Assembly: GCA_026225945.1 (NCBI GenBank)
Contig: JAMJFZ010001816.1
Location: forward strand, 9,611,001 to 9,675,000
Origin: Cricetomys ansorgei
Taxonomy: Eukaryota > Chordata > Mammalia > Rodentia > Nesomyidae
DNA length: 64,000 nucleotides
Direction of reading: 5' to 3'
In this document: in pieces, positions 46,610 to 58,799 of the stretch
Layout of the letters: each line of letters opens with the position of its first letter
Position numbering within the stretch: the stretch's first letter is position 1
Made by a program: the position numbers and the translations under genes
The notes under the pieces: model-generated
The model's database searches: none
What the model saw: only the letters and a program-made list of their open reading frames with translations
What the model was told of the DNA's origin: nothing

Positions 46610-46945
46610 TCAGTTAGTTTTCAGTGCTGAGAAGAAATCAAGGGGGAAGATCATTGGTTCTGAAACCATGAGAACAACTTGCATATGAACCTCCAACAGC
46701 CGGGTAAAAGCCACATATGACCACACATGTCTTGTAACCAAAGCTTTAGGGTAGTTGTGTGGTGGGCTGAAAGACAGATTCAGAGTACTTGTTGGTCCAT
46801 CACCAAAGTTCAGTTTCAATAATAAACCCTCATTCTTAAGGGAGAAAGGGAGAGAATGAATGAGAATGTTGATGGACACATTCCTCTAGTCTTTGTATGT
46901 GTTCGTTTCTATACACATGTATACAAATATCACACACATGTACAA
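46610..46945 (+). mobile_element. Old B4/RSINE-type SINE
   Basis: Ordered weak matches: 'aaagccacatatgaccacac' with 'atgtcttgtaaccaaagctt' (normally a B1-like 'cctgtaatcccagc' block), 'gaatgttgatggacacattc' and a CA-rich end 'acacatgtatacaaatatca'. High divergence. The 89-codon minus-strand frame is an antisense read of it. Confidence 0.5.
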
Positions 46946-47505
46946 AACAAATAGTTTTACATCTTAGTTGCTATTATTGTACATTAAAAAAACTAGAAAA
47001 ATGAATATAGAGTTGAAACTTCAAATATAGATCTGTTGTTAGACTATCAAACACAGATTAAAATCTAAGTGAGGAGACAAACTTAAAAGTCAATGGAAAC
47101 ATGTACTATTAATCTTAATTTAAATATACAATATTAAAACAACTACATGCTACTTTTCACTGTATATTTGAAGTATGTAAAGATACCTGCATTGTAAAGG
47201 CTTTTGCAGCAACAAGACAATGATTTTATAAGACAGCATTTATCTAGTTAATCACATTCAGATATGCCCTCAAAAGTTCAACCCTTCAAATTTAGTTAGG
47301 TTAAATTTCAGTTACCAAAAGATAAGACAATTATAAGTACTTTCAGGAAATACTCCCAGTGAATATATAGTGGCAAATATTCAATGACCACTTACAGTCT
47401 ATAGACCTTGCACAGACAAAAACATGTAAGGAACTAATATCAATTTTTAACTGTCAGGTAAACCCAGGAATTTAAAAGTGAGAATCTTCAGAATTCTGGA
47501 TCCTA
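46946..47505. other. Non-genic stretch
   Basis: AT-rich; nothing recognised. Confidence 0.5.
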
Positions 47506-47509
47506 GAAA

Positions 47510-47600
47510 GCATTAAAGACACTTCTTGATGGATTAGTTAGGGGGCATTGGAGAGAGGAAAGAAGAAAATTATGTAATTATATTATAATCTCAAAAAATA
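47510..47600 (+). mobile_element. L1 3' terminus, about 90 bp
   Basis: 'ggagagaggaaagaagaaaa' and 'ttatgtaattatattataat' are followed by 'ctcaaaaaataatag'. Extremely 5'-truncated. Confidence 0.75.
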
Positions 47601-47619
47601 ATAGTTGAAAAATAAGTCT

Positions 47620-47945
47620 GGGGGTGAAAAAATGTCTACGTAGGTAAGAGGCTTGTTTGGCATCCTGAGGACATAAGTTAAGAACCCAATCCTCACATAA
47701 AGAGTTGTGAATGCTTGCATACAGACTAACTCCAATCCTGGGAGGAACGGAGACAGAAGAACCACTAGAGCTTTGGGAGCAGTAATGAATCTCCCTGTTC
47801 AGGAACTCAAAGAACTAGAGCCGAGAGTGATAGATCACGACATCATGGACCAGCACATATACATATGGAAACACCACAATCACGTATACTATACTAAGAA
47901 ACATGTCATGCTCATGCATGTGCAAAAATAAATGAGTAAAAAAAT
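47620..47945 (+). mobile_element. B4/RSINE-type SINE
   Basis: 'taggtaagaggcttgtttgg' resembles the tRNA-like head. 'tccaatcctgggaggaacgg' with 'agacagaagaaccactagag' matches the B1-like middle, 'gccgagagtgatagatcacg' the B4 3' part, and 'aaaaataaatgagtaaaaaa' the tail. The 74-codon plus-strand frame here is a SINE read-through. Confidence 0.65.
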
Positions 47946-50900
47946 TAAAATTGAGTTTAGAAAGATGTTCAGTGGCAGAAATAAAATCACCTTTTTGAGC
48001 ATTACATTTAGAATGGTGTTAACTGTTATAGTTCTGTCTCTAGGTGTAATTCTATTAATTTTAAAAGTATTTTTAGTTACTATGAAGAAAATCTATAGCC
48101 AACATGATGTAGAAAATCTCAGACACTGTAGTCTCACAGAAGCATGTTATCTGAATTCTCAAAAGATTTTACAAACTGAAGTGAAAGGAGGAAGGGATAA
48201 GAGTTTGAAGCTGTCAGAGTTCCACGTTGGAGAAAGAATTAATGCTGGGACACACTGCTAATCTGTTCACATGGATGAAGACAAAAAAAGACTCCAACCA
48301 GTACTTATTTTCTGGAACAATAAAATAGCTTTATTTTTTTTCTCTGATCGATTGCTTCTCTTTAAATATGGGAATAAAAATTGAGCTTTAACTTATCTCT
48401 TCTTCCAAAGTTTTAGATAGTCTTGCCTCAGATAGTCCATGTGTCTTACCTAACAATGTTTTTGTTTCATATACTTAAAGTCAATATCAACCTGAAACTT
48501 ATAACTATAAAATAAGAGTAAATACTATTCTATCGTTTTAAAGAAAAACTGTCTAAACATAAGAATTTACTGTATGACAAAAGTCTAAGTAATTCAGTCA
48601 TTTTTTTTAATATCACATGAAGCCACCCACCATCACATTACAGAGAGGGACACAATGATTTTCTTTACTATTTGCTTCAAAAATACTTATAATGTCAGTA
48701 TTTACAGGGTAAAATTTGCGTTTTCACTGGGTGCATACCCTGTGTGAAGAAAACTGAAGAAATCAGCAGAAATACTGGAACTTGAGTTACACATAATTGT
48801 GAGCAGCATGATGTGGATTCTGAGAAGGGTAACAGGGTCCCAGTTGTTCTTAACCACTGAGATATGTCATCTGACCGTCCTTAATGCTTTATATAATTTA
48901 CTGTAGAAATCTGTGATTTCATAAATTAATTTAGTCTGAGTATTATGTTTTTGTAACAATTGTGTGTAGATATTTTTCTCGTATACTTCAGATAGTGAAC
49001 TATTAATAGGTAGAAATAATATTAATTTTATATGGTGCTCTCAATGCTGATCTTTTACTGAATCTTTTAAACACTCATAGTCAGTCAAGAGAGAACCTAG
49101 GGTTTTATATTCATAATTAATAATCACCAAACAAGGAAAATTTTACTTCTTGTTTGATAATAAGTATGTATTTCATTTCTCTCTTTCGTAGGCATCCAGT
49201 ACTGATAACAGCCCTGTGTTGATCAGAAATAGTGAAAGATGGGAGTTAGGATCCCAGTTTAATATATTAGAGGAAAAAATATCAGTTTTCCCATTCGGCA
49301 TGTCATTACTTATTTGTTAAAACATTCATCATTTGTTGGTATGCACTTTTCTATATGTAATTTGTTGATAAAATGAATCGACAAGACACTATATTTTGAC
49401 AAATTACTTCTTTATCTATCAAAACAATCATACAAGTATGTTAACTAATTATGTTAACATGAAATAATTATTATTACTTCACACATGTTGAAACCATCTC
49501 TAATATTTAATGAATTATAACTAATCACAGTAGTGAAATAATTCTCTTCTTTTTCTTACTTCCTCCTTCTCCTCTTTCTCTCCCCGCTCTCTTTTCGTCT
49601 TTTCTTTATTTTGTGTTGATGAGTGAATTTAAAACTTTTTGCATATTAAATCTAAACTCTTGTAGGGTTTTAGTGACAGAATCATGTTGGATTAATAGAA
49701 TGAGATTAGATTTCCTTCATTTTTACTATTTAGTAATTTCAAAACTTAGTAGAATTCATCAGGATAGGAAAGGCACCAAATAGTTTGGGGCTTTTCTTTG
49801 AAACTAGAGTCTTCATTACTGCTGTCTTTACTTAGTAATATTTGGATTTATGAATTTTCATTTTCTTAGCAATTTAAACTTAATACATGTTATCACAATG
49901 GAGTTGTGTTCTTGAGTTGTTTATTTTTATCTTTCTCAGTGTCTGTATGTTTTTGTAAAATTTAACTCCATATTATGTTTACAGAACATAACAAAGCAGC
50001 ATATGGGAACAAGTTGGTTAGCAGAGCCCCATACATAGTAAACCAGGAAATTTTTTATGGAGTGGGGTGAATAAAGTACATGTTTATAAAAATCCAAATC
50101 AATTACTTGATTACAAATGGGTGTAGAAAATCCTTCCTGCATTATCTCTGCTTTTTTATTGGTTCCTCTAAGGCCAGATTGATGATGTTATCTCTTTACA
50201 GTAAATAGAAGTAGTAGTAAATTAAAAACAAATCTCAGACATTGGACTTAAACATAAACTAAAATTTCCTCATAAGCACTATGTGAGAGTCAGGAGTTAT
50301 TAGGTGCAATAATTCATCTTTAACATTTTCTTCTATTTAAAGAAGTTCTCTTCGGATATATTATAATTGGTGTTGAGATTGTTGTAAGACAGCCATTTCC
50401 TTTTATTAGTCCAGTGGAATGTCAGAAGAAGAGAAAATTAGATTCTCTTTGTTTTTAAGCAATTAAAAACATTTTTATTAGACAATATCTTCATGACAGA
50501 TGACAAAAACTTGTAACCTTGCAGTGAACCAGATAATAAATACAGTTAAAGGCATTGTTCTTTTTCAGAAAAATTTTCTCACTGGAGTATACAACTAAAA
50601 CAAGTTGAACGGTGGAGATACATATAATTAATGTTACTAACATTACAATTTGATCCAGTATAACTTTATATTTTCAAGACACAAATTCATATTAAACTGG
50701 CTCCAGACTATTACCTTGGCAGTGATCCTAAATTGTATTAAACAAATCCACTTTTGCAGAGGTCAAACAGTCATGATATGACTAAGAAAAATCAATTTTG
50801 AGATTTAAACTTTTGACATGAAAAAGTAAAAGTGACATTATTTAAAATGGCTTTTATGAAACAAAGCATTTTAGGAAGAGTACAAGAAACAGTATCTGAG

Positions 50901-51276
50901 TTCACACAGCATATTCATGAGCACAGGGCAGTATTTTAAGTCTAATAAAATTATTAACGTAAGTGCTAAGAAATGTATTTGTCTCTCATATAAATAAAAT
51001 TGTCTGGTGAAAACTCTTTAAAAGGGAACTACAGGCATTCACTCTGGAAACAGATGATTAAATTCAAAGCATTCTAAGATGCTTTGATGCATAATTATTT
51101 CTTTTAAAGAATATATAAGAATTTTAAGTCCTCATGAACATAACAGCAGGCTCAGCCAATGATTTGCCAGTAATACTTTAAATATGGAATTTATGATAGG
51201 AACAGAATTAGGCATTGTTGTTACATCTGTTTTTATCTGGTATGATTTCAAATATATCATGAAAAGAAAACATTCC
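47946..51276. other. Long non-genic AT-rich stretch
   Basis: About 3.3 kb with no named repeat apart from a pyrimidine-rich tract at 49540-49610. The 109-codon plus-strand frame (47932-48261) begins in the SINE tail and has no supporting context. This is one of the longest apparently repeat-free stretches. Confidence 0.45.
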
Positions 51277-51429
51277 TTTTTTTTTTTTCTGAAACAGGGT
51301 TTTTCTGTTGTAACTCTGGCTGTCCTGGAACTCACTCTGTAGATCAGGACCTCCTAGAACTCACAGAGATCCGCCTGCCTCTGCCTCCTGAGTGCTAGGA
51401 TTAAAGGTGTGTGTCACCACCATCCCGCT
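51277..51429 (-). mobile_element. B1 SINE, antisense, near full length
   Basis: T-run at 51277-51289, 'aacagggtttttctgttgta', 'ctggctgtcctggaactcac', 'cacagagatccgcctgcctc', ending 'gtgtgtcaccaccatcccgc'. Flanking 'aagaaaacattcc' and 'aagaatatatttc' may be a decayed target-site duplication. Confidence 0.92.
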
Positions 51430-53145
51430 AAGAATATATTTCTTAACTTGAATTGTTCAACTTAAATGTGTTCTTCTATACATGTAAACCAAGGTGTAGA
51501 CCATACAACCTAAGATTCTATTGAGAAGAAAATCAGGAATAAATGCGTTCTCCGTGTCCAGTATAAGGAGAAGTAGGTCTTAATTGATAAGTTTTAGAGT
51601 TTTAATAATGTTAAATAATATTAATGCTAAATAATAATGATAAAATATAATAATAATGTTAAATAAATAACTTTAATAATAACTAAGAAACCACATATGT
51701 CCGTAAGACTTAAATATTTGTAGATAAAAAACTTTTCTGAAAAAGTAGGAAAGTAAGAACAAACAATCCATCAAGATGCAAAAAATCCTGATAAAAGCCA
51801 AAGCTCTTTTATAAGTTATAGATAAAAAGTTTTATCCTAAGGAATTGAAAATATATACCCGAGTAAACCACATTCCAGGGGTGTGATATTTTCTAGTGAC
51901 TTCCTTCATTCATTTGTACATATAACAACACAAGTTTGTCTCATCTTCTAAACCGTTATAAGTAATAAAATAATATGTCCCTTAACAACAGAGAGAAACA
52001 GGGTCAATGGTTGAAGAGGTGTTCAACATTAAGCCACAGTATTTAATCAAGAATGCATACTTTAACAATTAGTATTTAGTTGCACATGTACCAATACAGA
52101 ATACAGTTTTTATTTTGGTGTAGGTGATTGGTTAGTGGAAGAATTAAGTAATAAAGAAACCATGGGTGTGAGATTGGAGGCCCAGGAGACTCAGGAAGAG
52201 AAAAATAATGAAACTGTATTGAGGAATATTGTTACTGGTGAAACCAAGCTGTGTTGACTGCCCTATACATAAATGGTGCTTCCTATTCTCCTCTGGAGTT
52301 CTGTCTTCAAGTATGAACTGGAATGAACAGTAATTAATTTGAATTATTTTAAGGATGTATCCTTGTTTAAGATATCATGTTAGTGTTTATCAGCCACTTT
52401 ATGGACTGGGATTTTCAACCATGGCCAGGCTGAGGAGAGTACACAATTAGAACCATATTTATAAAAATGAAAGTTTACTTTGGATATGATTACCACTTAT
52501 GAATTCAGAATGGGATAAGCTCTTTATTGACACAGTACAGGATAATTGATGGGTACTAGTAATCATTAAACATATAATTGTGGGAATATTTCTGAAGAAA
52601 TGAAAACAAGGGTAAATGGATGGGACAGACGGTGCACTTACTTTTCCTTATAGGAGGCAGTCAGATCAGGGTTCCAGCACTAATTTGACATCTATAAAGA
52701 TGTTGGAGAAAGAAGAAAAGTACAATCCATTGTATTTCCCAGTGTGTAGTCTGAATGTTGCTAAGGCATATCATAGACATTAGCATATGGTCAAATTCAT
52801 TTATAAAATAAGAGTATGGAAAGGTAGAGAGTTTCTTGTAGTCATTTTGGGAGTCCAAAATTGCAACAGCCACTAAAATGATGACTCCCTATACATAATT
52901 TTTTCGGATGAACAGTTCTTTGACTTTTGAAGAAAATTGTTTTCAGCATACATTAATATGTTTTTATTTTTGTGGGAAAGTTATTTTTTACAAGATGACC
53001 TTATTCCTCCAATGGATCTGGCTTATAATGCCTAATCTTCAGTAACTCTAAGTGATTTTAAGAAATGTTCAAATATTCATTTGAAGAAGTATATCCAGAC
53101 ATTCGAGGAAACATAATGAATTGGAGTTGCAAAAGGGCTACTAAA
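51430..53145. other. Non-genic AT-rich stretch
   Basis: A TAA/ATAAT low-complexity patch lies at 51599-51685. Otherwise no repeat or coding signal is recognised. Confidence 0.5.
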
Positions 53146-53148
53146 ATG

Positions 53149-53515
53149 AATATGACATAATAGTGTTTAGTTCAATATATGAGTACAATGGACTGGAGTG
53201 ATGGCTCAGCAGTTAATAGTGCTTCCTTCTCTTACAGAGGAACTGAGTTCTGTGTCCAAAAATTAATATGGCATAATAGTGTCTAGTTCAATATGTGAAT
53301 ACAATAGGCTGGAATGAGGGCTCAGCAGTTAATGAGCTTCTTTCTCTTATAGAGCAACTGAATTCTGTGTCCAGCTGATATGCTGGGCAGACCATAAATC
53401 TATACAACCTCAGTGCCAAAGGATCTAGTGCTCTATTGCTTCCACCAGCACAAATGCACATTGCATGAATGCACACAGCTATAAAACAATTAGAAAACTA
53501 GATCTTAAAAAATGT
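53149..53515 (+). mobile_element. B3-type SINE with tandemly duplicated 5' half and flank
   Basis: Unit 1 (53149-53264) and unit 2 (from 53265) both contain the non-SINE flank 'cataatagtgt' plus 'agttcaatat', then the SINE head 'ggctcagcagttaat', 'ctctta' and 'ttctgtgtcca'. Unit 2 continues into the full SINE body ('cagtgccaaaggatctagtg', 'gcacaaatgcacattgcatg'). Because the flank is duplicated as well, this is a post-insertion tandem duplication (period about 116 bp), not two insertions. Confidence 0.8.
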
Positions 53516-53659
53516 ATTGAAAACAACACATAGGTAGATTAATGAAAAAAAAACTTTATAATTAATTCTAACCTTCCAGAGTATGATTCCTTAATCTCTG
53601 GAGAAATATTTGTCTGTACAGTCACTCACTCATTTTATTTATTTTTTAAAGGTGCTGTA

Positions 53660-54475
53660 ACCTTTTTTATAATTTTATTTATTTTTGTTGAAAATAGTTT
53701 ATTATCATACAATATATTCTAATCACAGTTTAGCCTCCATCAACTCTTTACAGATCCTTCCCAACTCTCTGTGTGCACCCAAATCTCCATACTAACTTTC
53801 TCTCTCTTATTAGAAAACAGACAGGAAAAATACTCACAAACTGACAAACAGAATAGGACAAAGCAAACAAACATAAAAAGTAGCCAAGAAAAAGTACAAG
53901 AAACATATACAGGCATGCATGCTTCACATACAGGAACCCCATACAAAAAACAAAAAATCAGAAACCATAATATCTCAGCAAAGGACCTGTAAGTTAAAGA
54001 AGAAGGAAGAAGATGAGGAGGAGGAGGAGGAGGAGAATAAAGAGGAAGATGAGGAGGAGGAAGATGTTTATGAGATTTTCAAAACTCTAAAAATACCATT
54101 GCATTCATTTTGTCCTGACAATATACTGCTGGGTATACACAGTGAGACTCACTTTTTTCTTTGAGAAAAATCCTCATTTTTTTTCTTTGAGAGTGATTGT
54201 TACAACTTATAAGTATGGGATCTTGGGCCCACATCCCCTCTCAACACTGGTGCACCATTTAGCTTAGAACTGTGCCATAGTCTCTCCAAGTTCACATGTA
54301 TGTCACCATTCTTGTATCTAGAAGACTTTACTTCCTTGGCATCGTCAATCCACACTCATTCTTACAATCTTCTCACATTCTCTTCCACAAAATTCCTTAA
54401 GCTGTGAGGGAGGGAACTTGAAGGAGACATCTCATTTAAGACTGAGTATCTCACTGTATCACACTCTCTCTCTCT
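53660..54475 (-). mobile_element. L1 3' UTR, antisense (copy A)
   Basis: From its 3' end: 'atcatacaatatattctaat', 'cacagtttagcctccatcaa', 'aaagtacaagaaacatatac', 'agcaaaggacctgtaagtta', then 'cccctctcaacactggtgca', 'tctctccaagttcacatgta' and 'gagggagggaacttgaagga'. It stops near 54475 where the same family begins again. The internal A-rich stretch has turned into a GAG-rich array. Confidence 0.8.
54001..54064. repeat. Purine (GAG/GAA/GAT) trinucleotide-like array
   Basis: Wholly purine except for scattered T. It replaces the A-run found at this place in the family. The glutamate-rich plus-strand frame (53919-54164) is an artefact of it. Confidence 0.9.
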
Positions 54476-55955
54476 TTCTCCCTCTCTCTTTTATTAGTAT
54501 ACAAATAGGCATCTGGAAAAATGATAATAACATAAAATAAATATATAAAGAAGCCAGTATCAGAAGAAAAAAACAAACAGAAAAAGGGAGCCACGGAAAA
54601 TCCACAAGAAAGATACGTACAGGTGGAGACACATACATTAACAGAGAGAAACTCCATAAAACCACAAAAAAGAAAAGCATAGTATATATGCAAAGGACTT
54701 ATAAGGTTAAAATAATGTCTGACAAAGCATTATTGAACTAAGAACATCAATGAATGTCATCGGTGTCATTTTATGATGTCTATCTATTCTTGGGCGTGAA
54801 ACCTACTCTTCAGAGTGTTTTGTATATCCATTGAGACTCCATTGGAGAGAACTAGTTTTTCATTTGCTAGCAGTTATCAATTGGAGATTCTGGGTTAGAA
54901 ATCGGCTTTGTGTGTACTTCCCCTCTCAGAACTGGGACTCCATCTAGCCCAGACCTGTGGAGGCCCGGGGCATGCTGACTCAGTCTCTGTGAGTTCATAT
55001 TCATGTCAGTCATTTAGCAACATAGTAGTATCTGATTTTCCCTTAAGTTCCTGGGCTATCTTATCTCTGATTCTTGGCCACTTGATCAGTGTCAGAATGG
55101 ATCCATCTAATGAAATGGTCCTTAAATAAAATTAGATATTAGTAGGTTACTCCCATGACCTTTGAGTCACTATTGTACCTACACATCTTGCAGACAGGTT
55201 ACCATTGTAGATCAAAAGGTGTGTAGCTGGCTTAGTCTTTACCTTTCTCCGTGGTAGAATACAGACTATCTTCTAGTACCATAAACACTACTCATTAGGG
55301 GTAAAGGCTTTAGGTAGGCAGCAGCTGCACTTTCTATGTTCAATGGGTTATGTAGGTGTTGACTTCAGCAATAGGAACTTAACATCATTTTGTGAAGTGC
55401 AACCGATAGCCTTGTCAGTAACTTGGGTTTCTGGAGGTTCCCATGGGGTCCCTCTGGGAAACAACTTGATTAAATGTAACCCATTTCTAGCATAATAGTT
55501 TTCATCTGATTAGAGATGTCCATTTGGGACTCATTTTTAAACTATTGCTTTTAGATAATCACCTTCATATATATTTTAGGAATATACTACTGTATTTGGT
55601 TTTTATACAACCTCTCAAAAGGCCCTTAGTTCTAGATGTTCCTCACCACATTCCTGCCTGCCCCACTGTAGTTATCCCTGGTTTGATCCTCCTGTTTCAG
55701 CAAACACCAATCATCTAAACCTGTCCATTCTATTTCCTTTTCCTAGGGATATTCAACTCCGCATTAGCGCCTTACTTCAAACCTAACCTCTCTGTTTATA
55801 TGTATTGTAGCCTGGTTATCAAAGTCTTATCAGCTAACATCCATATAAAATCAAATACATACCATATTTTTCTTTTGGTGTCTATGTTACCTCATTCAGG
55901 ATGCCTGAAATGGATTTCTATCACTTTCCTCATTTTCTTTCATTCTACTAGCCCC
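54476..55955 (-). mobile_element. L1 3' UTR plus end of ORF2, antisense (copy B)
   Basis: Same block order as copy A ('atatgcaaaggacttataag', 'gttatcaattggagattctg', 'cccctctcagaactgggact', 'cagtctctgtgagttcatat'), but longer: 'taggttactcccatgacctt', 'ttgcagacaggttaccattg', 'ccatggggtccctctgggaa', 'gcctggttatcaaagtctta'. At about 55865-55910 'tctatgttacctcattcagg' is the antisense end of ORF2. Old and inactive. Minus-strand frames near 54451-54693 are parts of this UTR. Confidence 0.8.
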
Positions 55956-56990
55956 CCCCCAAATACCGTTAACTTTTGTTGTTGCACAAGCACACATAAA
56001 CACACGTGTATATGCACAAATATATTATAAACAAACTGCTGAGTCCGTTTTTGTTGTTTGTGAATCAAATTAATGAACAGCGTGGCATAATATCTATATC
56101 ACATGTTCACAGTAACCTATAGCTGTATCATTCGTTTTAGGAATTCAACAAAAGGAAATCATGCCTACTACTAGAAACCTAGCCAGTTTCCCACCACTGG
56201 TGAGGCCGTTGACTTTTGAAAGGATTCAACTACCATCACTTTGGTAGAACAGCATAATTCCTCAGTATATTCTAAATCTTATACCCACAGAGACGTGTAC
56301 CTACCACCCTACTCAAAGAGTCCTTTCTTTCCAGTTTTTTTTTTTTTTTAATATGAAAAACTAGTGGAATAAGATTATTCCCCCTTGTAGCACTGAACTT
56401 TGAAATGTCTAGAGATTTGGAAATCAAACCAAAATGTTTCTGTTGTAATTCACCAAGATATTTTTGGATTAACTTCTAGCCCTAGATTTTAGAAATATTT
56501 TAATGCATCTAAAATGTCAATATTTTAATATTTCACATTTTAGTCTTTATCAAGTTTATCACACTTTTCTCATGTATTATTTAAAATTACTAAAATAGTT
56601 TCAAGACAAATATTTTATATAACAACATAATAACAATCAGAATAAGAAGAATTATTTACTTTTATAACTAGGAAGACCCAGTTTTCCTGAATAACCATAG
56701 ATATGATAATGAAAGCATGAAAATAATCAAGCTCTATATTACTAATGAATCATTCAGCTCTAAAATCATAAAATGAATTATTTCTCAACAAACTTTCTAT
56801 TTTCTTATGTATTAATATTTTTCTTATTCATGATTACTTTCTCATTCTACACCAGAACAAATTTCTTTTTAATACTTACTTAATAAAAACATCATCTATT
56901 TGATCAGTTTTTAAAATGTATTCTTTGACAATTATGTGCCAATAATGCATTCTTATAGCATTCACCTGGTTATGCACTCTTTATCTCCAC
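55956..56990. other. Non-genic AT-rich stretch
   Basis: No gene or named repeat. A T-run lies at 56336-56349. Confidence 0.5.
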
Positions 56991-56992
56991 TT

Positions 56993-57033
56993 AATCCTGC
57001 TCCAATCCTGCTCCAATCCTGCTCCAATCCTGC
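56993..57033. repeat. 11-bp tandem repeat, nearly four units
   Basis: 'aatcctgctcc' repeated with period 11; the last unit is incomplete. It lies just outside the 3' end of an antisense L1 tail. Confidence 0.9.
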
Positions 57034-57044
57034 CCCTTTTCTCA

Positions 57045-57240
57045 GCAGGTGTCCTCTCCCATTTTCTACTACCTTTTTTTTTTTTTTTTTTTTTTTTTTG
57101 TTTTGATATAGTTGTTTTATGACCAATTGGGTTTAACCAGTTCTCACAAAGGCTTATGTGTGGAGTTATCTAGTGGCTAATGAAGAATTTACTAGTGCTA
57201 AACCCAGTGACAATAATGGCTCTCTTCTCCCCAAAGCCAT
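57045..57240 (-). mobile_element. L1 3' UTR fragment, antisense, with 26-T run
   Basis: A T26 run (57074-57099) represents the antisense A tail or an A-rich UTR stretch. It is followed by 'tgaccaattgggtttaacca', 'tgtgtggagttatctagtgg' and 'gacaataatggctctcttct', which I read as old L1 3' UTR. Confidence 0.5.
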
Positions 57241-58795
57241 CATACTGTCATAGATAATATAATATGTCTTTCAAAATTCAAGTACTAGGAAGTTAATTCC
57301 AAGGTTCAGATGCAATGTTGTTTAGGAGTAGGTTCATTGGTGGGAATTAGAGATGTATCATCACATGCATGGATGGGCATGATGACAGCAGTGACATAAT
57401 AAGTGAAAGAAGAGAAGAAAAATAGCATATTAGCTGTTCATATGTGTATGTGCCGAGATTCTTTTCCGTATTTTGAACACACTGTTGCTTTCCTTTTACC
57501 TTATCATTTTCACTAACACACAATTTCATTTTTATCTTGGCCAAAGGTCAACCACAAACCTTCAGCCTTGCCTGGATATAAACACTGTCAAAAATTGCAG
57601 TGATAAGGTAAGCTTTACTTAGACAGTAACTAAGGAAAAAGTGATTTAAATCTATATAATGCATGATAGTTTTTTAAGATTATGAATTTTAAAACAGGAA
57701 TTAATAAAAAATGTTATCTGTATTCCTTGTTTTCTTAATGTAGATATAGCTTCTGAAACTTCAAAGGACAATCCCCTACACCTAGTGAAGAGACGATGTT
57801 AGAAAACAAATAAATACATTGATAATTTTTTTAATCATCAAATTCGCATGGCCATCCCATTCCAAGTTATGCGGTATAAATATACCTATTTTTACATTTT
57901 CCTGAAATCTTACTGTTTAACACATTGGAGAAAAGGAAATTTACAACAAAATACATACAAATTTTCTTATTGCTGCCCAGGTTATAACCATTTATGATGT
58001 TATCAGAAAATTGGAGCAAGCTCTAACTTGGTTGCCAGCTACAACTGGGAAAGTTGGAATACCTTGCAGGTATTAATCTCCTGAAGAAAATAACTTACAA
58101 ACAGACTCAAGCATATGTTCAAGACAATTGTGTTGCATTTAAAAGAAAGAACACACAGAAGGCAATTTATAAATATCAGCAACCATTAGAAGAAAGGAGA
58201 TGGAGAAGAGGATGAGAGAAATAAATGACTTTTTTGATTTAGTAATGAAGGTAGAGCATGTTGACAGCATAGTTTGACTGGCCAGTGGTGAGAATAGGCA
58301 GAAAAGGAGATGAAGGAAAAGCTACAGAGTTTTGAGTCAGAACTAGGAGAAACAGAACTAACAGAGCCTCATTGAAAACCTATAGTAATGCAGAGGGCTG
58401 GGGATTCTGAAAAAGAAATGTACATTATCTCATTAAAGTAAATTATTATTCCTCCTATTTCTTTAGCACACCTTCTGGTGAATCAGTTTCCCTGAAGCCT
58501 GGTCTTTAGGCAAGGTAATTGGTAGGGCAAATTTGATTAGGTTTTATACTTTGGGTACAGTGGGAAGGTAGGTGTTCGCTCAAGGACAGGGGTAGAGTTT
58601 GCTGCTTCATAATGAGAAAATAACACTCCCTAAACACACTGCCACAGAGCCCTGATTAAAATTGCTGCAACATCCCCACCTATGAAGATGTAACTCAAAC
58701 ATCATTTAGGAGATGTGCTGAAACTAGAGTAAAGATATCACTCATTTCCAACACAAGAACCTAGAGATCCATTTGCAATGCTCTAGCAGAAGAGG
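57241..58795. other. Non-genic stretch
   Basis: About 1.5 kb with no gene or named repeat. Some moderate-GC sequence lies at 58460-58700. Confidence 0.5.
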
Positions 58796-58799
58796 TTAA

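Noticed and set aside
47932..48261. 109-codon plus-strand frame
   Set aside because: Starts in the A-rich tail of a SINE; no start context, splice signal or family resemblance.
53919..54164. Glutamate-rich 81-codon frame
   Set aside because: Direct translation of a GAG-type purine array inside an antisense L1 3' UTR.
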